Assembly (NCBI GenBank): GCA_025667525.1
Contig: JANFOE010000190.1
Coordinates: 2,048,501-2,112,500 of the forward strand
Length of the DNA stretch: 64,000 nt
Origin: Glebionis coronaria
Taxonomy: Eukaryota; Streptophyta; Magnoliopsida; Asterales; Asteraceae
Direction: 5' to 3'
The notes beneath the pieces are model-generated. The model did not search any database and was not told the origin of the DNA. It worked only from the letters and a program-made list of their open reading frames with translations. The translations under genes and the position numbers were made by a program. Numbering within the stretch: the stretch's first letter is position 1; the number at the start of each line of letters is the position of its first letter. Positions 59,194 through 64,000 of the stretch are shown in pieces.

Positions 59194-62100
59194 CTAATTA
59201 TTATTGGGGAAGGTGATTTGGTCGAGGTAGTTCAAGGATAGAACTTCCCCGCCAAAGTAGTGCTTCAACCTATGTCCATTCACCTTGAAGTTAGGACCAT
59301 CATCTTGAGCTAGCTCGATGGTCCCATAAAGAAACACTTGAGTCACGGTGAATGGACCGGACCAACGGGATTTCAACTTACCGGAAAAGATTTTCAAGCG
59401 AGAATTAAAAAGCAAAACTTGATCCCCAATGTTAAAAACCCGGTTTTTAATTTTAGAATCATGCAACTTTTTAGTTTTTTCTTTATAAATCAATGAATTT
59501 TCATAAGCAATGTCTCTCAATTCATCCAATTCATTTAATTGCATTTTCCGGTGTTTTCCCGTGGTCTCCATATCATCATTACAATGCTTTAGGGCCCAAT
59601 AAGCCTTGTGTTCTAACTCGATAGGCAAATGAAAATTCTTTCCATACACAAGCTTATAGGGAGTGCACCCAATGGGTGTCTTATGAGCGGACCTAAAGGC
59701 CCATAAAGCATCGTCCAACTTATCTGACCAAGATTGTCGGTTTTCCCCAATGGATCTCTCCAAGATCCTCTTCAACGCTCGGTTTGAAACCTCGACTTGC
59801 CCACTCGTTTGTGGGTGATAAGCCGTAGAAAGCCGATGTGTAACCCCATATTTCCTTAGGACCCTTTCGAATTGGTCGTTACAAAAATGGGTTCCACGAT
59901 CGCTTATGATCGTACGAGGGGTTCCAAACCGAGAAAACAATTGCTTCAAAAACTTGACTACCACACGAGCATCATTGGTGGGCAAGGCTTTAGCCTCCAC
60001 CTACTTAGATAGGTATTCAACCGCAACGAGAATGTACTTATTACCACGAGATGATGGGAACGGCCCCATAAAGTCTATACCCCAAATGTCAAAGATCTCA
60101 CACACTTGGATGATATTTTGTGGCATTTCATCTTTTTGTGAGGCTTTTCCTTGTCGTTAGCATGCATCACACGACTTCACAAGATCTTGTGCATCTCGGT
60201 AAATAGTAGGCCAAAAGAAGCCGGCATCAAACACCTTTTTAGCCGTGAGATTAGCACCGTGGTGACCACCCGTGGGTCCCTCATGGAAAGCTCTAAGGAT
60301 GTTAGAAGCTTCGGTGCCAAAAACACAACGTCAGATGATTTGATCCGCACAAGTTCGAAACAAGTAAGGGTCGTTCCAAAAGTAGAACTTGACGTCACGA
60401 AAGAATTTTCGTTTTTCTTGAGTCGTCATACCCTTGATGATGAAGTTACCCGCATGGTAATTTGCAAAATCCGCAAACCATGGGGTGGAAGAATCAAGCT
60501 TAGAATTCACTACACCAAGTGTCTCGAGCGGGAATGTTTCGGTGATTTCCTTGGGCTCGTAAACACTTTGGTGAAGATCTTCCAAACGAGAAAGATGATC
60601 GGCCGCTAGATTCTCGGCTCCTTTTTTGTCAACGATTTTGTGATCAAATTCTTGAAGGAGGAGAATCCAACGAAGTAATCTAGGCTTAGCATCTTGCTTT
60701 GCCATGAGATAGTTGATAGCCGAATGGTCCGTATACACTATGCATTTAGCTAAGACGAGGTAAGGACGGAATTTCTCAAATGCATACACCACGGCAAGGA
60801 ACTCCTTTTCCGTTGTAGTGTATTTAAGTTGAGCCTCGGTCATCGTCTTGCTAGCATAGTGAATAGGCAAGAAGTGCTTATCATGACGTTGCCCCAATAC
60901 GGCCCCAATAGCGTAATCACTAGCATCACACATGAGCTCAAAGGAGAGGTTCCAATTGGGAGCAACAAGAATGGGAGCTTCGGTAAGTTTCCTCTTAAGG
61001 ATTTCAAAGGCTCGTACACAATCTTCGTCAAAGACAAAACGTGCCTCTTTTTCAAGAAGATGTGTAATGGGTCGAGAAATCTTTGAAAAATCCTTGATGA
61101 ATCGACGATAAAAGCCCGCGTGGCCTAGGAAACTCCTAACTACCTTAACGGTTTTTGGATGAGGTAATTTGGCGATGACGTCTACCTTAGCTTGATCTAC
61201 CTCAATCCCCACTTTCGAGACCTTGTGCCCTAAGACGATTCCACTCTTAACCATAAAATGACATTTTTCCCAATTGAGCACAAGGTTGGTTTCCTCACAA
61301 TGTTTCAACATTTTCTCTAGATTCGACAAACATTAAGTGAAAGAATCACCAAACACGGAAAAGTCATCCATGAAGACTTCCATCGTCTTCTCGATCATGT
61401 CATGAAAAATAGCCATCATGCACCTTTGAAAGGTTCCCGGTGCATTACAAAGTCCGAATGGCATTCTACGATAGGCAAACGTTCCATATGGACACCTAAA
61501 CGTAGTTTTTTCTTGATCACGAGGATCGATGGGAATTTGGAAGTAACCGGAAAAACTATCTAGAAAGCAATAGAAATCGTTTCCCGCAAGACACTCCAAC
61601 ATTTGGTCCATGAAGGGCAAGGGAAAATGGTCTTTTCGAGTGGCTTCATTCAACTTTCGATAGTCAATGCACACTCTCCATCCGGTCACGAGTCTAGTGG
61701 GAATCAACTCGTTGGCATCGTTTGGCACAACGGTCATCCCTCCCTTTTTAGGGACACAATGAATAGGACTCACCCAAGGGATATCGGAAATAGGGTAAAT
61801 CATTCCCGCGTCAAGTAGTTTAAGGACCTCCTTTTTGATGACGTCGTGAATTTTGGGGTTCACCCTTCTTTGACTTTGGATTGCGGGCTTATAATCCTCC
61901 TCCATTAAGATTTTTTGGGTACAAAACTTGGGATCGATTCCCTTAATGTCGGCTAACTTCCACGCAATTGCCCCTTAGTGATCCTTTAGAACATCGACAA
62001 GTGCGGTTTTTTCATCATTCGAAAGTTCCTTCGCAATAATAACCGGCAACTTGTCGTCCTCCTCCAAATAGACATATTCGAGGTGAGGAGGTAAATCTTT

Positions 62101-63768
62101 CAACTCGAGGATAGGTGGTTCCTCAAGTGAAGATTTGGGCTCGATAATCATAACCTCCTCGGGTGGAGGAAATGGGAAATCGTTAAGAAAATCCTTAATA
62201 ATCGAGAAGTCCTCATCGTTGTCGAGGTCTTCGTTACAAGTACGTGGAACATTGAATTCTTCCAACGTAAAACCACCACCTTCAAATGGAGTGAAGGTTG
62301 GTGTCGAATTATCAAGAATTGGATCTAACATAGTGGGATTGCCACTAGTTTCTTCATCACCAAACCCTAGAACTTCTTGTGAAAATTCCTCGCAAACCAC
62401 GTCGATCATATCAACGAGGTTTATGGTAGCAACGGAATAAACATGAGAAAGTTGAGAATTTTGAGTTGCGTTTATAACAAGTTCCTCGTCGTTGAAACGT
62501 AAGGTGATCTTTCTAGCATGAACATCAATTAAAGCCATAGACGTATCTAAAAACGAACGACCTAAAATAAGAGGAACTTTAGGATCCGTGGGGATAACAA
62601 CGACGATAAAGTCTATGGGATAGTAGAACTTTCCCACTTTCACAAAAACGTCTTCCGCCAAACCACATGCACGAATCGTGGAATGGTCGGCCATCTCGAT
62701 AGACATTAGTGAAGGAGTAAGATTAGGAAGATTGAGCGACTTGAAGATTGCAAGTGGCATCAAATTAATGCTAGCACCAAGATCGGCCAAGGCATAGCAT
62801 TCTTCCATATCTTGGATTGCACAAGGGATCAAAAATTTACCGGGATCACCGACTTTTTGAGGTATGCGATTAAGATAAACCGACGAACAACTAGACAATT
62901 GGTGCAATTTCTCCTTGTTGTTCAACATACTCTTAAAGTTAGCGGCAAATTGAGGCATCATGACCAAAGCATCGGCGAAACTCACATTAAGGTGCAACTC
63001 ACGAAACATTTTCATAAAAAGTTCAAATTGATAATTGTCGCGCTCCTGTCGTTTCTCCTTCCTAAGTCTCAATGGGTAAGGTAAGGGTGGTGTGGGTTGG
63101 GGCATAGGCATAGCCTTTGGAATCTCGGGTTCCAATGTTGGTAGTGGGTCAACCGTAGGTGTGGCATGAGCGGTACTTTGTGGGCTTGAGATATGCTCCT
63201 TTTCGACCACCACCTCGGGTTCTTCCACAATTTCCTCCACCGTTGGAGTAATTGGTTGAGGAGTTGGTTCTTTAAGTGCCTTACCACTTCGTGTGGTAAT
63301 CACTTTCATGTCTCCCTTCGGGTTTGATATGGTGTTGCTAGGTAAACTACCCGAAGTAGAGGCTTTGTTCCCCATGACGGCTTCTAAAATAGCATTAAGC
63401 TTAACATCTTGACTAGCGGCTTTTTGGTCAATCCTTTGTTCAAGCCTAGCATGACTTTGTTCAATTTTATCGTTTTGACCTCTATTTTTATTAGCAAAAT
63501 CATTTTTCAACTCATTTCTCATGTTAAGATTTTCCTTCACAAAATTAGCTAATTCCTTGGTGTTTTTAGCCGTGTCCCTAGCTTGACTAGCCAATTGCTC
63601 TTGAATGTTTTCCAAAATCTTATCATTTGCCGTAGCGTAATTCAAAAAGTCCATTTGAAGTTCTTTAGTGTAAACATTTTGAAGACCTTGACTCGTGTTT
63701 TGAAAATTACGGTTTTGGTTTTGATTTTGCAATTGGCTACTACTTCCTTGTGTAAGACCTTTACACAC
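59194..63768 (-). pseudogene. Element F gag(C-term)-pol, five in-frame stops
   Basis: A single minus-strand frame throughout. It opens at about 63768 with Gln/Asn-rich gag sequence (SSQLQNQNQNRN), a helical stretch, a Pro-rich linker and LRKEK; the N-terminal half of gag is missing. Protease has ADLGASINLMP near 62790-62760 and LILGRSFL near 62560. RT has GMIYPISDIPWVSP (~61800) and FMDDFSVFGDSF (~61375-61340). RNase H has [14 protein letters not shown] (~60935). Integrase catalytic residues lie in GIDFMGPF (~60080), [12 protein letters not shown] (~59900) and SGQVE (~59800). It ends at 59194. In-frame stops: TAA 61975-61977, TAA 61333-61335, TGA 60331-60333, TAA 60157-60159, TAG 60001-60003. 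No frameshift was seen. Athila lineage; not functional. Confidence 0.92.
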
Positions 63769-64000
63769 GGCTAACCAAACACGAAATCTATATGATCTAG
63801 ATGACGAGATGAATTAGGACAAGATGATGATGGACACGAAATGAGAACAAGATTAAAACAAGTATGGAGGATTAGATTAAGAAGAAGAAGAAGAAAGAAA
63901 GAACAAGGAAGAAGAATGTGTAATCCTAGTGAGAGAAAGACAAGAACTTTTTCTCTCTACAAACTGACACACTAGAAATATAGAAAAGCACACACACAAA
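63769..64000. other. Unidentified sequence abutting the truncated F gag
   Basis: No gag sequence is found here although about half of gag should precede 63768. On the minus strand it is CT-rich with runs of TTCTTC and TTTCTCTC, like a transcript leader or the end of another LTR. It probably belongs to a further insertion running out of the window, with the junction at about 63770-63785. Identity unknown. Confidence 0.4.

Overview
The window is plant nuclear DNA made almost entirely of nested LTR retrotransposons. I see no host gene. The element types (Athila-like and chromodomain Tekay/Del-like Gypsy, a Copia-like element with a TGGTATCAGAGC primer site) and an accessory ORF resembling one I know mainly from Asteraceae genomes suggest a eudicot, probably a composite; the species cannot be read from this sequence. 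All alignments were made by eye.

Layout. The oldest visible layers are an LTR called Y (bases 1-1640, resuming at 48489-49128, + sense) and the Athila-like element X (+ sense) that sits in it. X has LTRs with unusual TAATA...TATTA ends. A solo X LTR (1641-3315) with its Y flank (3316-3832) is fused to a truncated second X copy: LTR tail 3833-3996, primer site 3999, gag 4217-5195 and 8638-10275, pol 22135-25084, 3' region 25085-26204 and 38652-39574, and 3' LTR 39575-40729 plus 47966-48488. Four insertions split this copy: G, a non-autonomous Copia-like element (5196-8632); E, a Tekay-like element (10276-22129, target duplication TCGAT, LTRs nearly identical, so very young); D, an older Tekay-like element on the minus strand (26205-38651, target duplication TATTG); and B, a solo LTR (40730-47965) that itself holds another solo LTR, C (41269-45087, target duplication AATAT).

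Right of Y lies a broken accessory ORF (49131-50565), then the start of LTR Z (50566-53313), then element F, a second Athila-like element on the minus strand (3' LTR 53314-57362, 3' region 57363-59193, gag-pol 59194-63768), cut near 63770 by sequence I cannot identify.

Working together: every gag-pol is broken. E is young but defective, so it was probably mobilised by enzymes made elsewhere. The only long intact reading frame with protein-like character is an extra ORF ('ORF0') upstream of gag in E; D has a shorter, broken ORF in the same place. The most unusual non-coding structures are a cluster of short stem-loops with four-base loops in LTR Z, a linker motif shared by LTRs Z and C, and a periodic ATTCCGA array in the X LTR.
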